Assembly (NCBI GenBank): GCA_010645155.1
Contig: CM021315.1
Location: forward strand, 7,626,415-7,690,414
Length of the DNA: 64,000 nucleotides
Direction: 5' to 3'
Source: Tigriopus japonicus
Taxonomy: Eukaryota > Arthropoda > Copepoda > Harpacticoida > Harpacticidae
Shown: in pieces, positions 8,739-19,926 of the stretch
How positions within the stretch are numbered: position 1 is the first letter of the stretch
How the letters are laid out: each line of letters starts with the position of its first letter
Translations under genes and position numbers: made by a program
The notes under the pieces: generated by a model
The model's database searches: none
What the model saw: only the letters and a program-made list of their open reading frames with translations
Told to the model about the DNA's origin: nothing

Positions 8739-11700
8739 CTACAATTGCGAGCGTGCTGCCGATCCTTTCTTCTTTTCTTGCTCCGTGGACATGATGAGCC
8801 TTCGTCGAGGTCGAGCTGGACTTGTGACTTGTCCCACGGGGTCAGCCATTCCCGTAGACATCAAACTTCCGCATGGTTTCATGAGGATGCCACAAAATTG
8901 GGTCAGATGATTGGCCGGCTTATCCAAAAGCCCAGTGAAGGTATACATGTACAGTTGGACTTTGTCGCCTTGGACGAGATCTGTGATTACTGTCTGCCCC
9001 ACCATCGAATTTTTGTGATTATCAACGTGGTTTTGGTCGTACAAGCTTCCGATCTCGGTTCCATTTCGTTTAATGGCAATCAGTACCTTCTTCATATCGT
9101 GCGAACACACATGGACGGACAAAAGGTAAGCTCCAGTGACTGGAGCGGTGAAAACGCCGGATTTAGGGTCCATGGCACTCCCTGCGTTAATGGTACATTC
9201 GGTAAAGGTCAGGAATTCCTCACCCCCGCCTATGTAAGGTCCTTCTCGGATGGCGTTAAAGTACACGGATAATGGCAAGTTGAGCAAGCGTTCCATTTTG
9301 GAAATGGTGTCTCGTAAGACCACCATCTCGCGATCCTCATCGCTCTTGAGCCTTTCCACTTCTTTTTGAACTGCTTCCAATTCCATGGCTCGTTGTTCCA
9401 ATTGCTTTTGCTGGTTGGCCATTTCCTTGTCCAGGATATCGCGAACTTGGGAAGTTCCCCGAGAAAACGACACGCTCAATTCATCTTTTTCTTTGTTGAT
9501 AAGGTTTCTCAATTCATCGTTTTCGCGTTTCCGGGCGTCATTTTCAGCCTTCATCTTTTCGTACAGCTGTAGAATTTCATTTTTCTGAGCCTCTTGTGCT
9601 GAGAATCTATCTTCCATACTCTGACGTTCCTGGAAATGTTGTCGAGCTTCCTCCTCCATTTTTGAGGCCAATGTATTCCGCTCATCAGCTAGTTTCTTTT
9701 CCAAATCGGCCTTCTTCTTCTCTAAACGCTCAGATTCTTCCAAAAGCTTATTGTGGAGATCATTGTTCTCATCCTGGAGTCTCTTTTCAAGGTCGGCCTT
9801 TTCTCTCTCCAACCTTTCTTTGAGTTTCGCGGTTTGCTCTCTTAATTCGGCACTGTCCTTGCCAAACTTTCCGGCAATTTGTTGAGATTCCTCCTGGATT
9901 CTCCTTTGGAGATCAGCGTCGACTTTGGCCAATTTATCAGCCAAGAGCTCTCGTTCTTTATCCAAGGCAGCCTTTAGTTGATTGGCCTCCTCTCTTTGTT
10001 TGGAGTTCTCTTCGTTGAGTTTGGCCTTGACTTGTTTGGTTTCATCTTCAAGCTTCCTTAGGAGATCTTGGGCCTCTTGATTGACTAGGTTCTTGAGGTT
10101 TTGGTTATCTTGTTCAATATAGTCTTTGAGCTCTTGACGCTCCTTTTCCATCCTGGCTTTGAGTAGTTCGGCCTCTTTTCTTCGCTTCTCATTCTCATTG
10201 GCGATTAATTTTGATAGTTCTTCGTTTTCACGTTTACAATCGGCCAACTCGTGTTTCATTCGCTCAAAGAGTTCAATGAATTCGTTTTTGCTCCCCTCTT
10301 TTTGCCTCTCCATTTCCTCCTTCATTTGTTCCTCCCGTTTCTTCCGCTCTTCCGCATCTCGGGCTAATTTGCTTTGAATGGCCTCGTTTTCACGCTGAAG
10401 TTTGTCGGCCAAGCTTTCGGTGCCTTTACTTAATTCTTGTTGGAGCCTCTCTTGCTCTTTTCTAGACTCTTCTTTTTCTCGCTCGAGTTTTTCTTTAAGG
10501 ACCCTGGCTTCATCCTCCATTTTTGCCGCCAAGGCAAGTTTGTCGGCTTCCAATTTGTTCCTCAACTCTTCCGCTTCACGAGCCATGGATTGTTTCAGAT
10601 CTTGTTTGTCCTTGTCAAGGCTCTCTTGAATCTTCATGGCTTCGGATTTGCGGGCATGATTCTCCTTTTCAATCCGTGAGAGGACATCCTCACCTTGTTT
10701 GGATAGTTTTTCCGTCATGATTTGGCTTTCCTCTTCCAGTTTGGACAGAAGGAGCTTATTCTCCTCTTCCAGTTGCTTTTTGAGGTTGTCATTTTCTTTT
10801 CGTCGCTCTTCATTGTCGTGTTCCAATTTGTTTTTCATTGCTTGGTTCTCTTCCTCAAACCTTCGTTTCAAGGCTTCGCTCTCCTGTTGGAGCCTCTCCT
10901 TCATTTCGGAGTTATCCTTGTTGATATATTCCTGAAGCTGTGCTTTTTCCTGATCCATTTTTGATTTGAGAGCGTCAGCTTCGGCTTTACGTTTCTCGTT
11001 CTCGAGATTTAGAAGTTGCTCCAGATCTTGGATTTGGGATTGACAAGCTGCTACTTTGTTCGTCATGTTGTCATTTAGAAGAGTGCCCAAAGACTCTCGA
11101 GCTTCCGCCTCTTTCTCAATTGTATTCTTGAGGCCTTGGATATTTTCATGGCTGTCGTTTTCGAGCTTCGATAACTTTTGACTCAAAGCTTCGTTCTTCT
11201 TTTCATGCCTAGCAAGATCCTCTTCAATTTGGTTGAGCACATCCTTGCCCATTTGTCCCAATTTGTCCCAGATTTCGGACTCGCTGGCCTTCCGATCCTC
11301 GACCTCTTTCTCAATCATCGTTTCCATTGTGAGTTTGTTGGAATCCATTTCACACTTGACCTTGTCGCATAATGATTTGAAAATGTCACCAAGACGATCT
11401 TCCAACTCCAGAACTTCAGTTTTTCTAGCCTCGTTCTCTAGATCGATTTGCTCTTTCAAGGCAGCGACTTCTGTGCTAATCTGGTCCTTCAACAAAGATT
11501 TGTCATCTTCCATATGCTTGGCCAAGGTTTCTAGAGCTCTGCTTCGATCGTCTTTTTCGTCTCGAAGTTGCTTCAACAAATCGTCTTTGGCTGCTTTGAC
11601 CCTTTCTTTGCTAGCTGCGTTCAATGCATCAAAGTCTGTTTGGATCTTCTCAAAGAGGTCCTGATTGGCTTTGACTTTCTTTTCAATGTCTTCACGGACC

Positions 11701-12683
11701 TCTTGAACTTTATCGTTAACCCTGTCAATAACTTTTTCGAGGTCTTCATCCACCTTTTCTTGGAGATTGCTGACTTGGGCGACTCTTTCTCGCTTTTCCT
11801 TGTCTAATCGTCCGATCAAGTCATCGCATTGCTTATTCCTATCCTCGCGGTCTTCTTCCAAAATTTTATCCAAATCCAATTTTTGTTGAGCCACTCCATC
11901 CTTCATCTCTTGGATGCCTTCTTTGAGATTGGACTTCATAATTTCATTATCTTGGGCGCGGAGCATCTTCTCCTCTTCCAAACCCATCTTGACTTCATTG
12001 TATTGTTTTTCCCGTATATTTCGTTCCTCGTTAAGCCTATCTTCGAGATCGGCCGTTCCGTTGGTCAGGTCCGATTTCATGGCGCCAATCTCATCACGAA
12101 GTGCGTTTTCTACACCTTTGACACCCTTATCCATCCTGTCGCATTCCTCATCCAATTTCTTTTGCATGTTTCGTTCTTGCTCCAGAAGCTTACCCTCCAC
12201 ATCACTTCTCACTGATTCAAGCTCATTGTTCACCCTCCCAAGAGACTCGTCCTGTTTCTCTTGGAATTCCCTCAAAGAGTCTTTTAAATCACCTTTCAGG
12301 CTAGTCACGGCTTCAGTCACTTTGTTATTTTGCTCACCAATGAGCTCTTTGAGTGCCAGATCTTCTTTCTTCCGCTCTTCCTTCTCAATTTCAATATGAT
12401 CTCGCCATTCTTTGGATTGGGTCTCTCGTTCCAAGATCTCAGACTTTAGCTCATTCTTCAGCACATCCTGATCCCTCAATAAAGCCAGGAGGATGGTCTC
12501 CAGCCCATCACCATTGGAGAATCCAGAAAGCTGGAAGATCATATTCTTGGTCTCTTCATTGGAGAGTTTGAAGTCTCCATTTTGTCCATTGGCATGCCCA
12601 TTCATGGCTTTGCCAGCGACATTCGACGGTCCAAAAGGACCTTCGGCCTCTTCAACACTGTTCAAATGCGCCAATGCCGCCAT
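8739..12683 (-). CDS. Giant coiled-coil protein with C-terminal C1q domain
   Basis: A single coding exon of 1,314 residues. The start is the ATG at 12681-12683 (MAALAHLNSVEEAE): it lies one base after a strong acceptor (TTTTTGTTTCAG), and the upstream 52 codons of the longer open frame are intron. Residues about 45-1130 are almost uninterrupted heptad-rich coiled coil, dense in Glu, Lys, Leu and Arg, with recurring blocks of the type LEEENK-LL-KLEEE. Residues about 1136-1270 form a C1q/TNF-like domain (YFNAIREGPYIGGGE, GVFTAPVTGAYLLSVHV, GQTVITDLVQGDKVQLY, TQFCGILMKP). A basic 44-residue tail with PRRR and EKKKG follows. No signal peptide or membrane segment is visible, unlike most C1q-domain proteins, and there is no collagen region. 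Trimerisation through C1q plus a long rod is the likely architecture; function is not known. A 5' UTR exon is spliced across 12685-12918. Confidence 0.85.
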   Translation of the reverse strand: MAALAHLNSVEEAEGPFGPSNVAGKAMNGHANGQNGDFKLSNEETKNMIFQLSGFSNGDGLETILLALLRDQDVLKNELKSEILERETQSKEWRDHIEIEKEERKKEDLALKELIGEQNNKVTEAVTSLKGDLKDSLREFQEKQDESLGRVNNELESVRSDVEGKLLEQERNMQKKLDEECDRMDKGVKGVENALRDEIGAMKSDLTNGTADLEDRLNEERNIREKQYNEVKMGLEEEKMLRAQDNEIMKSNLKEGIQEMKDGVAQQKLDLDKILEEDREDRNKQCDDLIGRLDKEKRERVAQVSNLQEKVDEDLEKVIDRVNDKVQEVREDIEKKVKANQDLFEKIQTDFDALNAASKERVKAAKDDLLKQLRDEKDDRSRALETLAKHMEDDKSLLKDQISTEVAALKEQIDLENEARKTEVLELEDRLGDIFKSLCDKVKCEMDSNKLTMETMIEKEVEDRKASESEIWDKLGQMGKDVLNQIEEDLARHEKKNEALSQKLSKLENDSHENIQGLKNTIEKEAEARESLGTLLNDNMTNKVAACQSQIQDLEQLLNLENEKRKAEADALKSKMDQEKAQLQEYINKDNSEMKERLQQESEALKRRFEEENQAMKNKLEHDNEERRKENDNLKKQLEEENKLLLSKLEEESQIMTEKLSKQGEDVLSRIEKENHARKSEAMKIQESLDKDKQDLKQSMAREAEELRNKLEADKLALAAKMEDEARVLKEKLEREKEESRKEQERLQQELSKGTESLADKLQRENEAIQSKLARDAEERKKREEQMKEEMERQKEGSKNEFIELFERMKHELADCKRENEELSKLIANENEKRRKEAELLKARMEKERQELKDYIEQDNQNLKNLVNQEAQDLLRKLEDETKQVKAKLNEENSKQREEANQLKAALDKERELLADKLAKVDADLQRRIQEESQQIAGKFGKDSAELREQTAKLKERLEREKADLEKRLQDENNDLHNKLLEESERLEKKKADLEKKLADERNTLASKMEEEARQHFQERQSMEDRFSAQEAQKNEILQLYEKMKAENDARKRENDELRNLINKEKDELSVSFSRGTSQVRDILDKEMANQQKQLEQRAMELEAVQKEVERLKSDEDREMVVLRDTISKMERLLNLPLSVYFNAIREGPYIGGGEEFLTFTECTINAGSAMDPKSGVFTAPVTGAYLLSVHVCSHDMKKVLIAIKRNGTEIGSLYDQNHVDNHKNSMVGQTVITDLVQGDKVQLYMYTFTGLLDKPANHLTQFCGILMKPCGSLMSTGMADPVGQVTSPARPRRRLIMSTEQEKKKGSAARSQL

Positions 12684-12918
12684 TCTGAAACAAAAACCAA
12701 CACAATAAAACTCTAGTTTGTTTTGTTTTGATCTCGTGGAAACGTCACAGTCTGTTCCATTCCCCAAGCACCACCACCAAGATCCAACAGCGTACCAGAG
12801 GAACCACGCCGATGACTCATCTTTTCCCTCTCTCTCCAACTCCCCCCCCCCCTCTTTTCCCTCTTTGTCTATTCTCTCTACTATACCATGACGTTTAAGG
12901 AAAATTTAAAACTCTCAC

Positions 12919-13150
12919 CTGATTGTATTCATAAACCGATTGTTGAGGGCTTGTTATCCATGTTTTTATTTGTTGTGGCTGCACTACCCTAGAGATTCAC
13001 GTTTCAAACTGTTCACCTTCTGCTTGTCGTCTAATGGCTGATTTCCCCCTCCGCATGAAATACTCTGGGTCTGTTACTTCTAGTTCGTTTGTCGTGAGTG
13101 AGTCGTGCGTTTTCGCTGTTGGGGTTGGATTCGATTCGAAACTCGGAAGT
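12919..13150 (-). other. Probable 5' UTR exon of the coiled-coil/C1q gene
   Basis: On the minus strand CAATCAG|GTGAGAG gives a good donor at 12919/12918. Paired with the acceptor at 12685 it makes a 234-bp intron just before the start codon. The upstream limit of the exon is not determined. Confidence 0.45.
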
Positions 13151-13877
13151 CTGTCTTTCCTACGTACGAGATACTAGATCTAGCCAAGCGTTGCATGGAG
13201 CTACTACTACAATGTGGGGACAGGGGCTGTGAGTGAGAGAGAGTTATGATTGTGCCAACATTCCGATTGAGATATTCATCAAATTTACTCATTTGTTGGG
13301 CTTGAAATGCATCAGATGAGAGCATGTTCAAGGGCGTTAATGTGGTTCGTTTCAACGTTTTGATATGGGGAGAAATTTGAATTCTCTTTGTCTTAGGTGG
13401 TGAGTGGTATGGTTGTAATATCACGCTTGCTTAATGATGGGAAACCATTCTCCTCCTGCCTTGTCCGTATGAGAACGGTTCTGAATGAGGTACAGGTTCG
13501 ACACCATCTGGTTGGATGTGAAGGAGAATTACTGTATGTAGTACATAGAGGGCGAATTTTCAAGGGATTTTTTTGGATCAGAGATTTGTTGTGTATGGGA
13601 TGCAAGGGAGATTGACGGGAAAGCTCAGAACAATTTCGAAAAATGTCGTTATTTTTGAAATGAGGTCATTTCTTTCAACAAATTGTTTTCTTGAAGAATC
13701 ATCATATAATGAATGCTTTGTTTGAAGCAGAGACCATATGATTGACTGGAATTTTCTCATGAGTAAGAGTAAAAACAAAAACCTCACTCATTTTCACTTA
13801 AAGTACTGTAGTTACACATGGTAACATCAATAATTTTTGTCAAGTGTGTTCATGATCTATCCAAGGATGGCTCAAGC
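13151..13877. other. Upstream region of the coiled-coil/C1q gene, no gene seen
   Basis: It presumably contains the promoter. Several short overlapping frames on both strands have no recognisable content. Confidence 0.35.
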
Positions 13878-14010
13878 CAGGATTACTTTCAAAATACACA
13901 CTAGGTCCGATTAGTACAATGGAAATTCAACGAAACAATATATTTGTTGCAAAAACCTCACATTTTAGTACAGTGATCGGACCTAGTGTGTATTTTTGAA
14001 ATCCGTCCTG
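13878..14010. mobile_element. Short palindromic MITE-like element
   Basis: Inverted repeats of about 34 bp (13878-13911 and 13974-14010) share ATACACACTAGGTCCGAT and the outer CAGGA...TTTC in inverse orientation. They enclose a 62-bp AT-rich spacer. No coding capacity and no clear target duplication were seen, so the superfamily is undecided. Confidence 0.55.
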
Positions 14011-16149
14011 AAGTACAGTGGCCATATCAAAGGGAGTTCACGTCATTTTTTGCCTTCTAGAAATCCCAGGTTGCACAAAACTTTTGTGGTGAATTTTGAA
14101 CCTCGTAGGCTGGTCGTCGAATCTCGTTTCTTTCTCAACCACTACTTTTCTGGAAAGACGATCCGTTTTGAGGAGAATACAAATGATCTATAAACCTCAT
14201 TTCAAAAAGCATATCGAAAGTAATGCACCATTTCTGAAAATCATTCTCGTACTACAACGTGAAGCGTCGCACTTACCTTATTTCCAGTTGGTTCGCGGTT
14301 TCTAGAGCGACTCAAAAATTTACTCCTTTCTCAGTAAGATGTTCATTATGCAGCACATCACAGTCAAATGACTATGTATGCGGTATGCTCCCATGAGATT
14401 AGGTCACACATTCGCCGTGACATCATCGCTAGCTCTACCTTGTTCAAGAAAAGACTTTCCAGGGGAGAAAGAAAACAAGCTCTACTTGGCCTCATCATCC
14501 GAGATTCGGCAAAGCAACGTTAGACAGTTTTTCAGCTTTGAGTACTACTTCTTTTGTGCATTCAATAGCTCGGCTGCTACTGACAGAAGTTGGACGAGGT
14601 CGTGGAGACGGTGTAATTTAGGGATGAATGTGACGATGACGAGCTCCCGCAAGTTTCACGAGGAAGCCGGTCTTTGGGACCTCCATAATGTATGGAGGGA
14701 AAGCAGAACGCAATCGCATTGTCCATTTGAGTTCAAGGAATACTTAATTTTTGTTTGGTTGGTCAATATTTGGATTATTTAACCTGATTGCCCCAATGGT
14801 TTGAGAATTCGGAAAGGCACTTTGTTTCAGATACCCATTCAAAAACGAGAAAATTGGAGGTGGATATACATGAAAGCAATTAGGAAAGCTCAGTTAACGG
14901 GATGTGTACATTCTTCAGATGCTCAAATATAGGTCGCATTTAAACTGCACTAATTCAAACAACACGAGAAATCCAAAATTAAGTCAGATTAACCGTCCCC
15001 CATACTCTCAAATCAACGGCTTTTTTGAAACGTAGCACCTGTGTCGAGAGGATCTCAAGGAACAGTTAAATGACTTGATTTTGGGATGTTCGAGTAACTT
15101 GAATTAGTACAGTTAACAGGTAACCTTACATCACTAACCCAAATCATGGTAAGAATAAGCAAAAGCATTAGGAACATATGTTTGAAACAAATATGAATTT
15201 GCCCTATTTACTTCTGCCATATGTACAAAAAAATGTTCCTAAAATGCATAGCACGCAATTCCTAAGTGACCAAGTCTCTTGAGGCAGACATCATAATTAT
15301 GATTTCATATGGGGGGATTGGGTTTTACTCGCGCAGTTATTCATTGCCATCAGTGAGACAAACATGATTTTCGTGTAAAATATGATTTATTGGAGGAGTA
15401 AGTCCGGATCCAGTGATGCGATCAAATAAAAAGTTTTTCCTCTTGAGTTTAGGTCTCTATGCATTCTGTGAGTTAGGCTATCTTACGTTTCCAACCAAAA
15501 GACTAGACAAGAGCCAATTTAACAAGTGCCAACACTTACCCAAAAATATTATTGATCTTTTTTTCAGATGGTGAAAGAAGTTCAAATGATCTCATTCAAA
15601 ATGTTTGATTTTTTCGTTTTTTGTTTTTTGGGCTCGGATAAATGTGCTAGTTTTTGGCCAAAAGTTGCAATATTTTTTTGTTAACAGGTGCAGTCAATGC
15701 TGCTAAAAAAGTAGCAACAAAAGTTGCTAAATAAAGTTTGTATTTTCTGACCAAATATCTGTTTTAATTCTGGGCGAAAATTTGTTATTTAAAGTTTGTC
15801 TTTTCTGTAACCTTTTGCCTCCTTAAAAACACAATTTTACTTTGGGTGAATTACTCCAGAATCTTTAAAAGAAACTATTGAACAACCGCAGATTTTAAGT
15901 GACAGAGATAAAACGATGCCGAAAGTTGGTGTTTTTTACGGAAAAATGAAGAGTTGATCAATTTATCGAAAATGGCTAAAAGATACATTTTTGGGTCAGG
16001 TTTCATTTTGCACCATTCTCCGAGCCCTATTGATTACATTATCAGATTATTAAGTTGTTTTTTTTAGTCCTGAGAGTATCCTAAAAGCCGCAAATCTCGC
16101 ATAATTTGGGTATCATTTACGACAACATGTGACCTATTCTCTTTTGACA
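14011..16149. other. Intergenic DNA, no gene seen
   Basis: AT-rich throughout. A 134-codon plus frame (14378-14782) has no motif and no splice context. Loosely repeated GTTGC/AGTTGC words occur around 15650-15740. Confidence 0.4.
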
Positions 16150-16400
16150 AGATTTTTTTTTGGATGGATTGTTGGTGCTAGGGTCGGAGGGTTGAGTCTC
16201 GCCCGGCCAGCGAAGCCAGCCATCACATCGTCCAAAGCATTTCCGATAGGCAACTTCATGTCCGGTATCAGAATGGTTCTCCGTCTGTGGGTGTGGATTA
16301 ACGTCTAAAAGTTACCTTGAGAAAGGTCGGGGAGGAGAATCGAACCTGGGACCTCTCTCAATCTAGGAAACTGGGCTAGCCACGCCACCACGTCTCCTCC
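16150..16400 (-). mobile_element. tRNA-derived SINE
   Basis: Read on the minus strand, the element starts with a 70-nt tRNA-like head (16400 down to 16331). Its ends GGAGGAG and CTCCTCC pair perfectly as a 7-bp acceptor stem, and it contains a B-box-like AGGTTCGATTCTCC. A tRNA-unrelated body of about 170 nt follows, ending in a run of nine A residues at about 16150-16158. The head plus body plus A-tail layout is that of a SINE transcribed by RNA polymerase III. The A-box region is less clear and no flanking duplication was identified. It is not called a functional tRNA because the T-stem pairs poorly. Confidence 0.6.
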
Positions 16401-17356
16401 CCTACGAGACGATGAGATTGGTTTAGAAATAACAAGTGTCCTAACTTACCCTTCCGACATGAAAGACATGGCGACAGCAATCCGAACCTTGCTTTTAGTG
16501 GACTAATTCAAAGGACCCCTGTAGTTGAGAATGAGCTGATCTTAATTTGAACGGCAACATAACCACTCATGAAACAAGAAAAAACTTCAAAGAACGCAAA
16601 TAAGCCAACATACGTCAGTAGTCCTTCAACTTGGTCTTGCTTTCCGTTTTGTTGTCACTTGTAAGAGAGTAGGAAAGGCCAAAAGCCACACTTCAGGTGC
16701 TTCTAAGTAACAGAGATCCCATAAGTCAGCTTGCAAATAGTGATTCGGACAAAATTGGCCATTGTCGAAAAAGCTTGCCATGATAATAGACGAGCAATGT
16801 TGATTACTCAGGTTTGGGTTTAGCTGACTGTTGAGAAAGTGAGGGATACACCGTTTCTTAAAACAAGCAACGAGGCCTCTTTGTGTTCAGTTACAACCTT
16901 CCGCATTTCAACAAATACAAGCAGTCTTCGTCTCACTTTAACAACTTACTCTTCCGAATTTTGCTCGAGTGTTTTCGCATTGTGGCTTTAAAATATTATG
17001 CCCGACGATTTCCACTTGTTTTTGGACAGTTTTGTGATTCGAAGGATACTTTGTAACCATAATCACGCTAAGCGTTACGTTTCAAAACAAATTTACCTCA
17101 CTTAGATTTTGATTTAACACGATTTATCGATTTCTTTAAAATATTTTATTTCTGCATCAACAGTGGTAATAACTTAAACCTGCCCAATTTACTTGTCCGT
17201 AAATCTTGATGTTTCTACATTCCTGTCCATTTTTTGTACTTCATGACGACTCTCTTCAATTTTAAACCTCACACATGCTTGGTTTCCAAACAAAGTTTGT
17301 TTTTAACTCGAAAATAGTCACAGTACCCCAAGCACCTTTAGTCGAGGTTCCATTCA
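16401..17356. other. Intergenic DNA, no gene seen
   Basis: AT-rich sequence. It includes the 3' flank of the minus-strand gene that ends at 17357. Confidence 0.4.
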
Positions 17357-18858
17357 TTATAGAAGACGGGCATATTCGTAAAGTTCCAGAAAGCGTTTTT
17401 CTTCCGTTCCCAGATTTTTAGCACCCTTGAGAACTTCTTCATAATTCAGGGACAAAACGTAAAACCAGCAAAACTCGTCCAAGGGAGCTTCTACACATTG
17501 CCGAAAGAGATCACTTTGAGGAAATTCATTTTCTTGTTTTGTTGGGGTAATTTGCTTTTTAGAATCTTTCTTTTTTCCAGCCATCTTTGATCGTTTTCTT
17601 GACTTTTTGGGAGGCACTTGAGGATCCTCTTTGGGCTGCATCTCTTCGTTCATGGACAGGATCTTGAAAGTTGGCTCTCCAACGACTATTAATGACTGAA
17701 TCGTCTTTAATATGGCTTCTCTTTCAGTAAGAACGATGCTTGTGTCTGTCAATCGCAGTTTTACATCCTCTAAAGTGTTTTGGACCTTTCGTTGGTGAGC
17801 CTAAAAACAGTTAAAATATCTTCTCCATCGCCAATATATCTAAATAAAAAAGTTGTCCAATTTACCTCTTCTAAAGCCTCAGGAGGCAAAATCTCCTCAT
17901 ATTTCTCTCCTTTCTTTCTCTTCTTTTTTGGAGGCTCTTGCTCCGTTTCTTGCTTTTGTGGATCTTCGGGTGTTTGGTTCACCAATGGATCTTCTAGGCG
18001 GCCATATTCTGGGTTGTGATCTTCTTCAAGGTGATGTTCTTGCTGAACTTGTCCCTGGATTTCTTCACTCGAATGAAAGATTGCCATTGAAGAACAATAA
18101 TCGTGTTCAAGTAATGAGATTGGATGCACGTTTTGAAGGGTAACGAGATGCACGTGGTTGCAGTTCTTTTCTCTAGAGTAGGTAGGACAAGAGCAAGTGA
18201 ATTTATGATAACAAATGGTGGAAGAGGGACATTCCCAACATCGATCCAAGCACATTTTTGGTTGACATTGGGATTCTTGTAATGTTAAGACGTATTGTGT
18301 CAATATCAGGTTTGGATTAGAATTGTCGTGTTTCCTCACATTGACTCCTTTCTGAGTTGGAAACCACGAATATTGGCCATAAGTGATTGGGTGGAAAATC
18401 GTTGTTAAAGACTTTTGAGCGTGTGCGTGATGAAGGCAGCCCCTAATGCGATATCGGAGGGTTGGTCGGAGACAGATAAAGGTCTTCTTGTCACTTTCAT
18501 CCACTTTATTTTCTGGTGGACACATACAACAACTCAGTTTGTCTACTCTGAGGGTGGCTTTGCAATCGAAATAGACATATTTCGGGGTGCATTTCCTTCT
18601 CCGTCGTACTGGAACGTTTGCGGACGATAATTTGGTGCGTTGAGGGCTTTTTTTGTAGTAACGCATTTTGTGGAGACACCGGTAGATCGCATAATCCAAT
18701 TTTTTCGCAGAAAATGAAGAATTTAGAATAGAGAAATGAAGAGTTGCAAACAGCTTCCCGGCAAAAGAAACGTTCGCATGCCCCTGAACGCTGATGTACC
18801 ACCAAAGCAATGTAGCCTCTTAAGATTTGCCGGCAGTCAGGACAATGGACATCTTTAT
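17357..18858 (-). CDS. SWIM/zinc-finger protein, N-terminal model uncertain
   Basis: Minus-strand exons at about 18858-17866 and 17800-17357 are joined across a 65-bp intron (phase 0) and end at the TAA at 17357-17359. Near the middle, C-x3-C...C-HKFTCSCPTYSREKNCNHVHLV is a SWIM-like zinc finger with Cys-x-Cys and Cys-x-His pairs, a type found in nucleic-acid-binding and transposase-derived proteins. A run of PPKKKRKKGEK and a second PPKKSRKRSK are likely nuclear localisation signals. Upstream, a C-x2-C-x12-H-x5-C finger (CPDCRQILRGYIALVVHQRS) follows a good acceptor at 18859. It lies in a different frame from the SWIM part, and no clean intron joins the two frames between about 18770 and 18650. 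This may be a frameshift, an unusual splice or a decayed gene. Nuclear DNA binding is inference. Confidence 0.6.
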
Positions 18859-19926
18859 CTAAGAGAAATTAGATTGTTCAAAAAAAAATTCTTACATTTG
18901 GTGTGATTTCAGTACAAAACTGAAATGAAGTGCAGAAAAGAACGCCAAGTGGTCTTTTGATCAAGCTTCTTGTAATAATTAAAATTTCTGGCTTTTGATG
19001 GCAAATAGCTCCCTGATTAATATGTAAGCCTTTGATTTGCATTTTGAGCATTTATTTGCATTTTTATCCATTTGAGAGACTTTTTGGAAAAAATGAGGGA
19101 ACAAAACAACGTGATTTTTAAGGGTGTTTTAGGGGCTAAAAATATTATCCAGAAGTTTTATTTCAAAATATATATGTCAACAAGTGGTTTTGCCATCTCA
19201 CACGAAGCCGTATCTTTTAATTTAACTGTTTTTTTTTAATTTGCAATACGTTAGTTTGAAAAGACAATAAACTGTAGTTTTTAGCTACATAAGTCTGGAT
19301 TTGAAAACCTAGACCATAACCCTCCCCCTACAAAAAAAAAAATATGAAATGCCCCGCTTAAACATGACTTTATTTGCATTCTAGGCCATTTTTACTTGTA
19401 TTTCGAAGGTAATTTAAGGTATGTATCATTTGCATTTAGTACCCAAGCTTATGGTGGTTTTCTAGTAAACGTCACGAACCGGTTACGGACTTTTAAATTG
19501 AAGTTACACTAACGCCATCTATCATTCAAAGGTGTCCAAATTTCGAGTTCCGAGTAGGGGCAAAATCCAGAGGGTTCACGATCAAGAGCTAGAAGAGCGC
19601 GAAAAAAGTTTTTCTTTTTCAAATTTCGAGAAAGTGCGAAAATGAGCTAAAAAGGTGTTAAACACAAAAAAGTTTTTATATGACAAAACAGCCCATAAAA
19701 AATTTAAAGTCAAAACTTTTTTATCCTCACTCTAATGATGTGTTAAAAGTTTTCATATTTTACTAGGAGCTTCTACCTCTTGCCTTTTGATGAGTCCCGT
19801 TGCATAAAGCTTTCTGACCCAAACACCTAAACATGGGCCAAAGTCATAAGACTACCAAAAATCGAACTCGAAACACATCAGTAGTTTCAAACCAAGCATC
19901 ATATTTTTCATTTAGGCATTACCAGC
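18859..19926. other. Intergenic DNA, possible upstream exon of the SWIM gene
   Basis: A short GTAAG donor at about 18893-18897 on the minus strand could pair with the acceptor at 18859 (intron under 40 bp), but no supporting frame is clear. The remainder is AT-rich with no gene. Confidence 0.3.

Noticed and set aside
9366..12708. Many plus-strand frames of 65-161 codons
   Set aside because: They are antisense shadows of the long coiled-coil gene; their Ser/Leu/Phe-rich composition mirrors its Lys/Glu codons.
12684..12839. 52-codon N-terminal extension of the coiled-coil/C1q frame
   Set aside because: It lies in a predicted intron: a strong acceptor (GTTTCAG) sits one base before the internal ATG and a matching donor lies at 12918.
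16331..16400. Functional tRNA gene
   Set aside because: The acceptor stem pairs, but the T-stem and D-arm do not fold well, and a SINE body with an A-tail follows.
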